The notes under the pieces are model-generated. The model had not been told where the DNA came from. It saw only the letters and a program-made list of their open reading frames with translations, and made no database searches. This document shows positions 1 to 7,246 of a DNA stretch of 26,321 nucleotides, one piece after another. A program made the position numbers and the translations under genes. Within the stretch, counting starts at the first letter, position 1. Each line of letters begins with the position of its first letter. This DNA comes from an uncultured Oscillospiraceae bacterium. GTDB lineage: Bacteria; Bacillota; Clostridia; Oscillospirales; Oscillospiraceae. The stretch spans positions 1 to 26,321 of the forward strand of contig CAKTEB010000026.1 in assembly GCA_934546685.1 (NCBI GenBank), read 5' to 3'.

Positions 1-2
1 CC

Positions 3-587
3 CCCGCCCCCTCCACTAGCCCCGCGGCAACTGCGCAGACTCCCGCCGTGAGCCCCGCCCCCAGCGCCCCCGCCACCCAAAACAGCGGTGACGACCAGCT
101 GGAGAACATCCCCGACGATCAGACGCCTCTGGCCGGTCAGGATGCGGAGCTGGAGGAAATTCAGGATGACGATACGCCTCGCGCCGGTAGCATGGTTCGC
201 CGCTGGGCTCTGGTCAACCTGATCCTGGCCATCCTGACTGTCCTGGTCTCTGTCCTCCTGCTCATCGGCTATATGGGCAAGAAGAAGAAGGCTCTGGAGG
301 ATGAGGACGGCAACGAGGTTCTGGATGAGGACGGCAATGTGGTCTATGAGTACACCAAGAAGAAAAAGGGCTTCTGGAGAGTATTCAGCCTGATCCCCGC
401 AATCGTTTCCGTGATTGCCTTTATCCTCACCGAGGATATCACCCTTCCCATGACCATGATTGACCGCTGGACCCTCCTGATGGTCATCATCGCTCTGGTA
501 CAGGTCGTCGTTATGATCCTCTGCAAGAAGCGCAAGAATAAGAACGACGAGGACGAGGAGAACGAGAACGTGGCAGCTGCTGTGTGA
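3..587 (+). CDS. C-terminal part of a cell-surface/membrane protein (5' end outside window)
   Basis: The reading frame is open from the first bases of the window, so the GTG at 48 is only an internal codon and the true start lies upstream. The visible part begins with a Pro/Ala/Ser/Thr-rich linker, typical of wall-spanning stalks. It continues with an acidic stretch containing two related DDxTPxAG motifs (DDQTPLAG, DDDTPRAG). Three hydrophobic segments follow: roughly WALVNLILAILTVLVSVLLL, VFSLIPAIVSVIAFIL and WTLLMVIIALVQVVVMIL. They are separated by a Lys/Glu/Asp-rich loop (KKKKALEDEDGN...KKKKGFW), and the protein ends in a charged tail. I recognise this as the C-terminal membrane region found on many large Clostridia surface proteins, possibly used in place of an LPXTG anchor. 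That is from memory of the family and no LPXTG is visible. The extracellular function cannot be read from this fragment. Confidence 0.75.
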   Translation, partial: PAPSTSPAATAQTPAVSPAPSAPATQNSGDDQLENIPDDQTPLAGQDAELEEIQDDDTPRAGSMVRRWALVNLILAILTVLVSVLLLIGYMGKKKKALEDEDGNEVLDEDGNVVYEYTKKKKGFWRVFSLIPAIVSVIAFILTEDITLPMTMIDRWTLLMVIIALVQVVVMILCKKRKNKNDEDEENENVAAAV

Positions 588-626
588 TCTAAAATTCTGA
601 TTCTTCTGGTCATCATCTAAGCAATG

Positions 627-658
627 GAGCCGCCCCGATGCTTCGGGGCGGCTCTTTT
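627..658 (+). terminator. Rho-independent terminator after the surface-protein gene
   Basis: A 12-bp perfect stem, GAGCCGCCCCGA/TCGGGGCGGCTC (627-638 with 643-654), has a TGCT loop and is followed by TTTT. It sits 40 bp after the stop codon of the upstream gene. Confidence 0.9.
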
Positions 659-675
659 CGTCCAAAACCGCATAC

Positions 676-711
676 AAAAACCCGCCTGGCCCCAAGGGAT
701 CCAGGCGGGTT
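676..711 (-). terminator. Rho-independent terminator of the HD-GYP gene
   Basis: Read on the minus strand, the 11-bp stem AACCCGCCTGG/CCAGGCGGGTT (arms 701-711 and 679-689) is followed by a U-run (A676-A680 on the plus strand). It lies a few bases after the minus-strand stop codon at 715, back to back with the plus-strand terminator at 627-658. Confidence 0.85.
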
Positions 712-714
712 GTA

Positions 715-2634
715 CTATATTGATTCGTCGTCCAGGACGCGCTCTGACATGCGGAAGGCCCGGTAATAGATCTTCTCCCGGCGGTTGGTTAGCATATCGT
801 CCACATGCGCCACCAGCTCCGGATTGTCAAACAGCGCTACCAGATCTGGGTTAAACATACGGCCGGAATTGGCCTTCATGTCGGCCACCATGTCGTGGAT
901 GCTTTTGCCGGTGCTGTAGGTACGGCCTACGGTGTCCGTGGCCGCATCAATGCAGTCGGAACAGGTGATGATCTGATAGAGGATGGCGTTTTCCACGCCG
1001 CTGTAGGAGATGTTGTTGGGGTAGCCGCCCCTATCGTCGTACCACTTGTGGTGATACAGCGCCGCCTCCGCATAGCGCCGGGTGGATTCCCGGTGCTGGA
1101 GCACTGCGCAGCCCACTGCCGGGTGAACCTTGATGATCTCAAACTCCCCGGGGAACAGCATCCGGTTGTAGAGGTTGATGGTGTCCAGGAAGAACATCTT
1201 TCCAATGTCATGGAAAATACAGCAGTCGTAGAGGAACGTATGGATATCGTCGATGGCGGCGCATACATCCTCCAGAGTCTTGCAGCCGCAGCAGCCGATA
1301 AGCAGCTCCGGCCGGGAACGATACAGGGCGGTGAGGATCAGCCGGGAGATCTGCGAGGTCATATAGCAGTGGACATATAACGCCGGCTGGGTGGTCACCA
1401 GCAGATTGGCGTAGTAATCCCGGAAGGAGATGCCCTCCTTCAGCTCGACATAGTCTGCCAAAATGTAGCTGGAAAATCGCTGGAGCGTGTGATAGGCGCC
1501 CTGATCTCTGGCGGAATGGATATACTCAAAGGAGCTCCGCTGGGCATTCAGCAGGAACTGCCGGCATCCGTCGATGCGCTCCCGGTGGGAACGGCACATC
1601 CACAGCACCGAGAAGAAGGGCAGCAGATTTGCGTCCAGGTTCATGTAATCGTAGCTGTGGGGATCTGCTGACTGGGTCCACTGCACGTAGAAGTCCATCA
1701 TATCCTGGAGGCTGGTGCGGCCTAGGTAGAAGCCGATGATCTTCTGGGTAGAGAGCTCGTTTTGCAGGTCTACTCGATGGTTGTCCGGGTGTTCCTGGAT
1801 ATAGTCGATGGCGTAGCTTACCGCGTTGTCCAGGATCAAAAGAATGTCCCTGGGCGCGTCCCGCCAATAGAGAAATTCCTGCACCTGGGCCAGGTAGGCG
1901 TAGGCAGAGAAAATGTCGAAGGCCAGATCGTCAGAGGGAATGCTGCTCTGGAATTGGGGATCCGACAGCCGATGGATGTGCTGCTGATAGCAGGCGATTT
2001 GCTTGCGGACCAGCCCCTCATCATAGTAGAGCCGTTCATAGGCCGTGGCGCTGAACAGATCCATCGTCATGAGCTCCTGCCGGGAGCCGGCAGGCAGTGC
2101 CGCAAAGATATCAGGATCGCTGAGGAACAGGCTCAGAGCCTTGTCCGCACTTTCCTGGATGCAGTCCCAGTATTCCTGACAGATGCTGTCAGTAAGGCGA
2201 CCACGGTCATACATCTGAACTACATTGTAGGCCAGCACCTGACAGCGGTACAGGCAGTGGATATATTTTGCGGTTCGCTCCAGATCCCGATGGGTGTCCA
2301 TGAGCTCTTTGTAATAGGGCTCCAGGGATGCGGTAATGAACCAGGCCAGCCGTACGTCCACCATCTCTAGAGTGCGGGTGTCTGCCAGACGATCGGAAAA
2401 AACCATCAGCCGATCCGCGTCATGCTCCTCAACATCCGGGAGCTGCTTGAGCAGATGATAGACCTGATGATCCAGCATGGTGCGGTTTTCCTGTAGCAGT
2501 TCCTTAATGCTGGAGTAGTTCTCCACAAACTGCTGGTAAAACTGCTTGGGATCGCTGCCAAGAGATTCCGGCGGCATGGAGAGTGTGCGGATCTGCACGC
2601 TGCGGTCCTTATATGCTTGCAGGTACTGTTTCAT
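715..2634 (-). CDS. HD-GYP domain protein (probable c-di-GMP phosphodiesterase)
   Basis: The product is 639 residues. The C-terminal third carries an HD-GYP phosphohydrolase domain. It has H475-D476 in HDIGK, H504-P505 in KVHPAVG, H528-H529 in LYHHKW, and a GYP triad at 537-539 in the variant DDRGGYP (usual form DGxGYP). HD-GYP enzymes hydrolyse c-di-GMP, usually to GMP, in the cytoplasm. The first ~450 residues are helical-looking and rich in Tyr, Leu and Gln. I do not recognise a sensor domain there, and no membrane segment or signal peptide is visible. The ATG at 2632-2634 is preceded by GAGGAG at a slightly long spacing of 13 nt. The gene has its own promoter and terminator, so it looks monocistronic. 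The metal-binding residues look intact, so activity is likely, but the altered GYP context leaves substrate specificity open. Confidence 0.85.
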   Translation of the reverse strand: MKQYLQAYKDRSVQIRTLSMPPESLGSDPKQFYQQFVENYSSIKELLQENRTMLDHQVYHLLKQLPDVEEHDADRLMVFSDRLADTRTLEMVDVRLAWFITASLEPYYKELMDTHRDLERTAKYIHCLYRCQVLAYNVVQMYDRGRLTDSICQEYWDCIQESADKALSLFLSDPDIFAALPAGSRQELMTMDLFSATAYERLYYDEGLVRKQIACYQQHIHRLSDPQFQSSIPSDDLAFDIFSAYAYLAQVQEFLYWRDAPRDILLILDNAVSYAIDYIQEHPDNHRVDLQNELSTQKIIGFYLGRTSLQDMMDFYVQWTQSADPHSYDYMNLDANLLPFFSVLWMCRSHRERIDGCRQFLLNAQRSSFEYIHSARDQGAYHTLQRFSSYILADYVELKEGISFRDYYANLLVTTQPALYVHCYMTSQISRLILTALYRSRPELLIGCCGCKTLEDVCAAIDDIHTFLYDCCIFHDIGKMFFLDTINLYNRMLFPGEFEIIKVHPAVGCAVLQHRESTRRYAEAALYHHKWYDDRGGYPNNISYSGVENAILYQIITCSDCIDAATDTVGRTYSTGKSIHDMVADMKANSGRMFNPDLVALFDNPELVAHVDDMLTNRREKIYYRAFRMSERVLDDESI

Positions 2635-2663
2635 TGTGCTCGCTCAGCTCCTCAGTGAAATGA

Positions 2664-2692
2664 GTGTGCGCAGTTGTTCACCTTACGCACAC
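2664..2692 (-). other. Inverted repeat in the 5' leader of the HD-GYP gene
   Basis: GTGTGCG (2664-2670) and CGCACAC (2686-2692) form a perfect 7-bp inverted repeat with a 15-nt spacer. It lies between the predicted transcription start (~2699) and the ribosome site on the minus strand. It could be a leader hairpin or an operator. No known riboswitch consensus is visible. Confidence 0.4.
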
Positions 2693-2705
2693 AAAGCTAT
2701 GCATA

Positions 2706-2735
2706 ATTGTACGGTAGGAAAGGTGGGTTTGTCAA
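2706..2735 (-). promoter_or_regulatory. SigA promoter of the HD-GYP gene
   Basis: Read on the minus strand, TTGACA (2735-2730) is followed by an 18-nt spacer and TACAAT (2711-2706). The -35 matches consensus fully and the -10 at five of six positions. Predicted start is near 2699, giving a ~65-nt leader. Confidence 0.8.
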
Positions 2736-3015
2736 TAGGAAACTTAGACGGAATGGGGGACATATGTCTATGAAGGAAAGACAAATGCGAAGGCAATCAC
2801 CCATTGCAAAAGATATGCGGCATAAGCACCGCGTCAGAAAAAATCCGACCAGAAAAGCATTTTTCTCAATGCCAATGTAGTTTCGGATGGGATGCGCTAC
2901 AATGGGTTTGCGGCAACACGACGATGTGTCTGCGGGTTTCAGCAGCGCGAGGGTGCTGCCGTTTCTGCATCCCCGATCACCGGGGAAAACCGAAAAATGA
3001 TGAGAGGAGAACCTT
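2736..3015. other. Intergenic stretch upstream of the trigger-factor-like ORF
   Basis: No convincing gene on either strand. It contains a possible -10 (TACAAT, 2898-2903) without a good -35, a small CCCCG/CGGGG hairpin just before the ribosome site, and the GAGAGGAG ribosome site of the next ORF. A long minus-strand frame (2697-3056) has no ribosome site and an uncharacteristic composition, so it is not reported as a gene. Confidence 0.5.
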
Positions 3016-3570
3016 ATGAAAGGATCTGTTACAAAGCTCTGCGATATGAGCAGCATTGCGATCCCGGCAGAGATGCTGGTGCTCCATGTGGACGAGCAGC
3101 AGGTGGAGGCGGACGTCCGTGCGCTGGGCCTGCACTATGCCAAGGAGGAAGCGGCTAAGACTGTGCAGCAGGGTGATATGGTGGCCTGCCGTGGGGACGC
3201 GGCCAGCTGCCCGGATGGCCGCACTGTTCTAATATATCCCGGCCTGAGTATCCCCGGCGCGGAGGCGGCGGAGCAGGCGGCGCTGGGCAAGCAGCCCGGC
3301 GATACCTTTTCGGCGGAGCTGGCGGGGAAGACCGCGACCCTGACTGTGGATCACATCCTGCGCCGGATCCCGGTGGAGGGAAACGATGCCCTGGTGGCCG
3401 GGATCGGCCTTGAGAACGTGACGACGGTAGAGGACTACCGGCGCTGCCTCCGGCAGAGGAAGCTGGAGGAGAAAAAGGGCCGGGACGTTTTTGGAAAGAT
3501 GTATCTGGCGGACTTCCTCACCTGGCTGCTGGTGGCATGCTATCAGCTGGCTTCGGGACTGTTTTTGTGA
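3016..3570 (+). CDS. Truncated trigger-factor/FKBP-like protein ORF (probably decayed)
   Basis: The 184-residue ORF begins with ATG after a good GAGAGGAG site. Residues ~1-150 resemble a family of trigger-factor-like FKBP proteins from Clostridia. Features supporting this are the opening VTKLCDMSSIAIPAEML, an FKBP-like core with GDTFSAELAGKTATLTVDHILRR, and the following helix with the EDYRRCLRQRKLEEKK type of sequence. Such proteins normally continue into a helical C-terminal region. Here the frame changes character after ~residue 155, and its last residues are the out-of-frame reading of an ABC-exporter membrane domain that is in frame 3 from about 3528. The ORF therefore looks like an N-terminal half joined by deletion to another gene. 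It may still be expressed as a stable FKBP-like domain, but I would treat it as a remnant. Family assignment is from memory of sequence patterns, not a search. Confidence 0.55.
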   Translation: MKGSVTKLCDMSSIAIPAEMLVLHVDEQQVEADVRALGLHYAKEEAAKTVQQGDMVACRGDAASCPDGRTVLIYPGLSIPGAEAAEQAALGKQPGDTFSAELAGKTATLTVDHILRRIPVEGNDALVAGIGLENVTTVEDYRRCLRQRKLEEKKGRDVFGKMYLADFLTWLLVACYQLASGLFL

Positions 3571-4500
3571 TCATCTTTGCGATCGGCGGCCAGATGGTGC
3601 CCACCGGTGAGGTCACAATCGGCGATCTCACCAACTTCTATCTGATCACGGGCATTGTTGGGCTCCAGCTCATGCAGCTGTTTATGAATGTGGGCTCCGT
3701 TTCCGGTACCTTCGGCACCATGAAGAAGATCGCGGAGATCTCTGATATGGATCCGGAGCAGACCCAGGGGGCGGACGTTCCGGCGGAGGGCCGGTCGATC
3801 ATGTGACCTTCGGTTGTGGAAATGGCCAGGAGGTGCTGAAGGATCTGTCCATGCGGATCCCCAAGGGGAAGGTCACGGCCATCATCGGCGGCAACGGCGC
3901 GGGCAAATCCGCGCTGTTCAAGCTCATGGCCCGGCTCTATGAGCCGGACAGCGGCGAGATCCGCTTCGGGGAGGAAGCTGTCAGCGGCTACGATCTAAGC
4001 CAGTGGCGGGATCGCTTCTTCTATGTGTTCCAGAAGAAGCCTCTCATCGGCGGCACGGTCCGGGAAAACATCACCTACGGCCTGGGTCGGGAGATCAGCG
4101 ATGAGGAGCTAAAGGCTGCGGCCAAGCAGGCAAACTGCCTGGACTTTGTAATGGAAAAGCCCTTGGGCTTTGAGGAGGACGTAGGTCTGGGCGGCTCTAA
4201 CTTCTCCGGCGGCCAGGGCCAGTGCATCTCCATTGCCCGGGCTATGCTCCGGGACGCGGATTATCTGCTGCTGGACGAGGCCACCAGCAACTTGGACGTG
4301 ATCAGCGAGGCTATGGTCACTGAGACCATGGATCATCTGATGGAGGGACGCACCATGGTGATGATCGCCCACAACTATGCCGCTACCCGGAACGCGGACT
4401 ACATCGTGGTTCTCGGGACGGAAGGGTAGAGACTGCGGGCACCCCCCAGGAGTTCCAGGAGACCAACGAATACGATCAGCTGTTCTGTAAGACACTATGA
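3528..4500 (+). pseudogene. ABC exporter remnant (end of membrane domain plus ATPase), two frameshifts
   Basis: Three consecutive frames together read as the C-terminal part of a type I ABC exporter half-transporter. Frame 3 from ~3528 gives the last membrane helices and linker (AGFGTVFVIIFAIGG ... VSGTFGTMKKIAEI). At ~3797 the reading shifts to frame 2 (DHVTFGCGNGQEVLKDLS), with a few residues of the usual linker missing. The ATPase then has Walker A GGNGAGKSA (Ala where Thr/Ser is usual), Q-loop YVFQKKP, signature FSGGQGQ, Walker B YLLLDEATS and switch His in MIAHNY. Near 4410 a one-base loss gives LGTEG-stop. Restoring one base reads on as DGRVETAGTPQEFQETNEYD and ends at TGA 4498-4500. 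The N-terminal membrane helices are absent. Truncation, two frameshifts and the altered Walker A agree with a non-functional gene. Confidence 0.8.
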
Positions 4501-4539
4501 AAAAGAGAGGCCCGTGCCACTGGCGCGGGCCTCTCTTTG
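4501..4539. terminator. Terminator hairpin after the ABC remnant
   Basis: A 15-bp stem, AGAGAGGCCCGTGCC with GGCGCGGGCCTCTCT (4505-4519, 4523-4537) and one G-U pair, has an ACT loop. It is flanked by A4501-A4505 on the left and TTT on the right, so it could act in both directions. Confidence 0.8.
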
Positions 4540-4541
4540 GT

Positions 4542-4550
4542 GCTATAATG
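4542..4550 (+). promoter_or_regulatory. Extended -10 promoter of the TetR-type regulator
   Basis: TGCTATAAT is a consensus TATAAT with the extended TGn. No -35 resembling consensus is found at 16-18 nt, because that space is taken by the terminator stem. The downstream bases (TATAATGTAGGCA) nearly match those of the oleate hydratase promoter. Confidence 0.65.
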
Positions 4551-4600
4551 TAGGCACTCGTATGTGAACTGCACAAGCGCGGCAAAGGAGCTGATCGAAT

Positions 4601-5155
4601 ATGTCACAGGTAACCAAGCGGGCCCTGGAGCAGTCCCTCAAGAATCTGCTGCTGAAAAAGCCCCTGACGAAGATCACCATCAACGATATTGCGGAGGACT
4701 GCGGCATCAACCGCATGACCTTTTACTATCACTTCAAGGACATCTACGATCTGGTGGAGTGGTCCTGCCTGGAGGATGCCCGGAAGGCTCTGGACGAGAA
4801 GAAGACCTACGACACCTGGCAGCAGGGGCTGCTCCAGATCTTCGAGGCAGTCCGGGACAATAAGCCCTTTATCATGAACGTCTATCGCTGCGTGCACCGG
4901 GAGCAGGTGGAGAAATACCTGGAGCCCCTAGTGGACAGCCTGGTCATGGGCGTGATCCAGGAGGAGGCTGTGGATATGACCGTTCGGGATGAGGACAAGG
5001 ATTTTATCGCGCAGGCCTACTCCTATGTTTTCATCGGCCTGATGCTGGACTGGATCAAGGACGATATGCGCGGGGCCCCGGAGGAGATCGTGGAGCGGTC
5101 GGGCCGCCTGCTCCGGGGAACCATGGGAGAGGCCCTGCGGCGCTTCAAGGTCTGA
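4601..5155 (+). CDS. TetR/AcrR-family regulator (DhaS-like subgroup)
   Basis: The product is 184 residues. The N-terminal helix-turn-helix reads LLLKKPLTKITINDIAEDCG followed by INRMTFYYHFKDIYDLVEW. This NRxTFYYHFxDIYDL signature is typical of TetR-family proteins close to the DhaS/dihydroxyacetone-kinase regulator subgroup. The remaining ~120 residues form a helical ligand-binding domain with a late hydrophobic stretch (YSYVFIGLMLDWIKDDM). The start is ATG 4601 with AAGGAG ten bases upstream. It is followed by a terminator and then oleate hydratase in the same direction, with similar -10 regions at both genes. Control of the hydratase, with a fatty acid as effector, is an inference from this arrangement. 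An old role with the decayed ABC exporter upstream is equally possible. Confidence 0.85.
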   Translation: MSQVTKRALEQSLKNLLLKKPLTKITINDIAEDCGINRMTFYYHFKDIYDLVEWSCLEDARKALDEKKTYDTWQQGLLQIFEAVRDNKPFIMNVYRCVHREQVEKYLEPLVDSLVMGVIQEEAVDMTVRDEDKDFIAQAYSYVFIGLMLDWIKDDMRGAPEEIVERSGRLLRGTMGEALRRFKV

Positions 5156-5166
5156 GGAAACACGAA

Positions 5167-5192
5167 TTTATCATTTCCACCTCTTTGATAAA
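5167..5192. promoter_or_regulatory. TTTATCA-N12-TGATAAA inverted repeat (candidate operator)
   Basis: TTTATCA (5167-5173) and TGATAAA (5186-5192) form a 7-bp inverted repeat. The same heptamers recur as the tip of the terminator stem at 5216-5232. The element lies between the TetR-type gene and the oleate hydratase promoter. It may be an operator; no binding data can be inferred. Confidence 0.35.
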
Positions 5193-5209
5193 AATTTATA
5201 CAGTCTGCG

Positions 5210-5243
5210 CCTCCGTGATAAAACCTTTATCACGGAGGTTTTT
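5210..5243 (+). terminator. Rho-independent terminator of the TetR-type gene
   Basis: A perfect 13-bp stem CCTCCGTGATAAA/TTTATCACGGAGG (5210-5222, 5226-5238) with an ACC loop is followed by TTTTT. It separates the regulator transcript from oleate hydratase. Confidence 0.9.
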
Positions 5244-5272
5244 CTGCCTATGGTAAAGAACAAAAATCGGGA

Positions 5273-5278
5273 TATAAT
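5273..5278 (+). promoter_or_regulatory. -10 box of the oleate hydratase gene
   Basis: A consensus TATAAT, followed by GTAGACA, lies 50 bp before the start codon. No good -35 is seen, which suits a regulated promoter. TGTAGACA just after the -10 contains a TGT-AG-ACA inverted repeat that is nearly repeated after the regulator's own -10 (TGTAGGCA). Confidence 0.55.
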
Positions 5279-5328
5279 GTAGACATAAAGAAAAACAAAA
5301 CAAATGAAGCATTTCAGGAGGTTTCGTT

Positions 5329-7122
5329 ATGTATTATTCTGCTGGCACTTATGAATCTTTCGCACACCCCGAGAAGCCCCAGGGCGTGGACAAAAAATCC
5401 GCTTATATCATCGGCACCGGCCTGGCCGGCCTTACCGCGGCCTTCTACCTGGTTCGTGACGGCCAGATGAAGGGCGAGCACATCCACCTGCTGGAGAAGC
5501 TGGAGCTGGCTGGCGGCAGCTGCGATGGGCGCAAGGACGTGACGAAGGGCTTCTTCATGCGGGGCGGCCGTGAGATGGACAACCACTTCGAGGTTATGTG
5601 GGACACCTTCCGGGACGTTCCCTCCATCGAAACCCCCGGGGTCTCCGTGCTGGACGAGTATTACTGGCTCAATAAGCACGATCCCAACTACTCCCTGTGC
5701 CGTGCCACTGTGGAGCGGGGCAAGGATGCCCACACGGATCGGAAGTTTGAGCTGGACCGTGACTCTGCCATGGCCCTGTCCAAGCTGTTCCTGACTCCGG
5801 AAAAGGATCTGGAGGGAAAGAAGATCTCTGAGGTGCTGCCCGAGTCCTTCTGGAAGACGAACTTCTGGCTGTACTGGCAGACCATGTTCGCGTTCCAGCG
5901 TTGGTCCAGCGCCTTGGAGATGAAGCGGTATCTCTGCCGCTATGTCCACCACATCGACGGCCTGCCGGATTTCAGCGCGTTGCGGTTCACCAAGTACAAC
6001 CAGTATGAGAGCATGATCCTGCCTCTGGTGAAATATCTGGAGGCCCATGGGGTTCGCATCGAGTACGGCATGGACGTGAAGAACGTCATCATCGAGACCC
6101 AGGGGGACAAGAAGGTGGCCAAGCAGATCGTCTATGTGAAGGACGGCCAGCAGCAGACCATCGACCTCATTGAGGACGACCTGGTGTTCATCACCAACGG
6201 CTGCTGCACCGACACCTCCTGCTACGGCGACCAGACCCACGCCCCGGATCTAAGCGGACTGGAGAACGGCAAGGGCGAGTCCTGGGATATGTGGAAGGCC
6301 ATTGCGGCTCAGGCGGAGCACGGCGAGTACGGCAATCCCGACGCATTTTGCAGTGACATCGAGGCCACCAACTGGATGAGCGCCACGGTAGCCACCTCCA
6401 ACGAGGAGATCATCTCTCACATCATGGACGTGTGCAAGCGGGATCCCCGCACCGGCAAGGTCACTACCGGCGGCATTGTCACCGTTAAGGACAGCACTGA
6501 CAACTGGTATCTGTCCTGGACCATCAACCGTCAGCCTCAGTTCAAGTCCCAGGACAAGAACATGGTGCTGGTATGGCTGTACTCCCTGAACACCAACAAG
6601 GAGGGCAATTACGTCAAGAAGGCCATGCGCAGCTGCACCGGCGAGGAGGTCTGCCAGGAGTGGCTATACCACATCGGCGTGCCGGAGGACCGGATCGAGG
6701 CCCTGGCCAAGGAGGCCTGCAACACCACCACCTGCTTTATGCCCTATATCAACGCCTTCTTCCAGCCCAGAAAGGAATCTGACCGGCCCAAGGTGGTGCC
6801 CGACGGCGCTGTGAACTTCGCCTTCATTGGCCAGTTCGCCGAGACACCCAGAGATACGATCTTCACCACCGAGTATTCCATGCGCACCGGTATGGAGTCC
6901 GTATACACCCTGCTGAACGTGGATCGCGGTGTGCCGGAGGTATGGGGCAGCAAATATGATGTCCGAGAGCTGCTGCGGGCCTGCTACTACGCCCTGGATA
7001 AGAAGCCCCTGGCTCAGTCTAACCTGTCCTTCACTGAGAAGGAGATCCTGAAGATCGCCATTAAGAAGGTCAGAGGCACCGACATTGAGCTGCTGCTGAA
7101 GGAAAGCGGTCTCATCGAGTAA
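5329..7122 (+). CDS. ohyA: Oleate hydratase
   Basis: The 597-residue product has the usual length for FAD-dependent oleate hydratase (EC 4.2.1.53; MCRA family), which adds water to the cis-9 double bond of unsaturated fatty acids to give 10-hydroxy acids. The N-terminal dinucleotide-binding motif is IGTGLAGLTAAFYLVRDG (from residue 28). The family signature RGGREMDNHFEVMWD contains E82, and KRYLCRYVHH contains Y201. Both fall at the positions known as catalytic in the Staphylococcus aureus enzyme. Later conserved segments include FITNGCCTD, TVKDSTDNWYLSWTINRQP, and FAFIGQFAETPRDTIFTTEYSMRTG. ATG 5329 has AGGAGG seven bases upstream. In gut bacteria this enzyme is linked to detoxifying unsaturated fatty acids and making hydroxystearate. 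The protein is peripheral to the membrane or cytosolic, and no signal peptide is visible. The gene is monocistronic, directly downstream of a TetR-type regulator. Confidence 0.97.
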   Translation: MYYSAGTYESFAHPEKPQGVDKKSAYIIGTGLAGLTAAFYLVRDGQMKGEHIHLLEKLELAGGSCDGRKDVTKGFFMRGGREMDNHFEVMWDTFRDVPSIETPGVSVLDEYYWLNKHDPNYSLCRATVERGKDAHTDRKFELDRDSAMALSKLFLTPEKDLEGKKISEVLPESFWKTNFWLYWQTMFAFQRWSSALEMKRYLCRYVHHIDGLPDFSALRFTKYNQYESMILPLVKYLEAHGVRIEYGMDVKNVIIETQGDKKVAKQIVYVKDGQQQTIDLIEDDLVFITNGCCTDTSCYGDQTHAPDLSGLENGKGESWDMWKAIAAQAEHGEYGNPDAFCSDIEATNWMSATVATSNEEIISHIMDVCKRDPRTGKVTTGGIVTVKDSTDNWYLSWTINRQPQFKSQDKNMVLVWLYSLNTNKEGNYVKKAMRSCTGEEVCQEWLYHIGVPEDRIEALAKEACNTTTCFMPYINAFFQPRKESDRPKVVPDGAVNFAFIGQFAETPRDTIFTTEYSMRTGMESVYTLLNVDRGVPEVWGSKYDVRELLRACYYALDKKPLAQSNLSFTEKEILKIAIKKVRGTDIELLLKESGLIE

Positions 7123-7145
7123 GCCAGACGCTATTATAACAGTGC

Positions 7146-7184
7146 GATCCCCCGGAGCGGTGCAAGCTGCTCCGGGGGATCTTT
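7146..7184 (+). terminator. Terminator hairpin of the oleate hydratase gene
   Basis: A 13-bp stem GATCCCCCGGAGC/GCTCCGGGGGATC (7146-7158, 7169-7181) with a 10-nt loop is followed only by a short TTT. The stem is strong and the U-run weak. Confidence 0.7.
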
Positions 7185-7192
7185 GCGCATCG

Positions 7193-7221
7193 TTGACTTT
7201 TGCCTGCACCGGCGCTATACT
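7193..7221 (+). promoter_or_regulatory. SigA promoter of the Nudix gene
   Basis: TTGACT (7193-7198), a 17-nt spacer, then TATACT (7216-7221). Each box differs from consensus at one position. The start codon is 26 bp downstream of the -10. Confidence 0.8.
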
Positions 7222-7246
7222 GACCGGGACGGAAGGAGCGGGACGG

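Noticed and set aside
2697..3056. Minus-strand 119-residue frame upstream of the trigger-factor-like ORF
   Set aside because: No ribosome site, no recognisable motifs, and it covers the HD-GYP promoter and the next gene's leader.
5314..6240. Long minus-strand frame inside oleate hydratase
   Set aside because: It is the antisense shadow of a GC-rich gene with a clear family match; composition is Leu/Val/His/Gly-rich without motifs.
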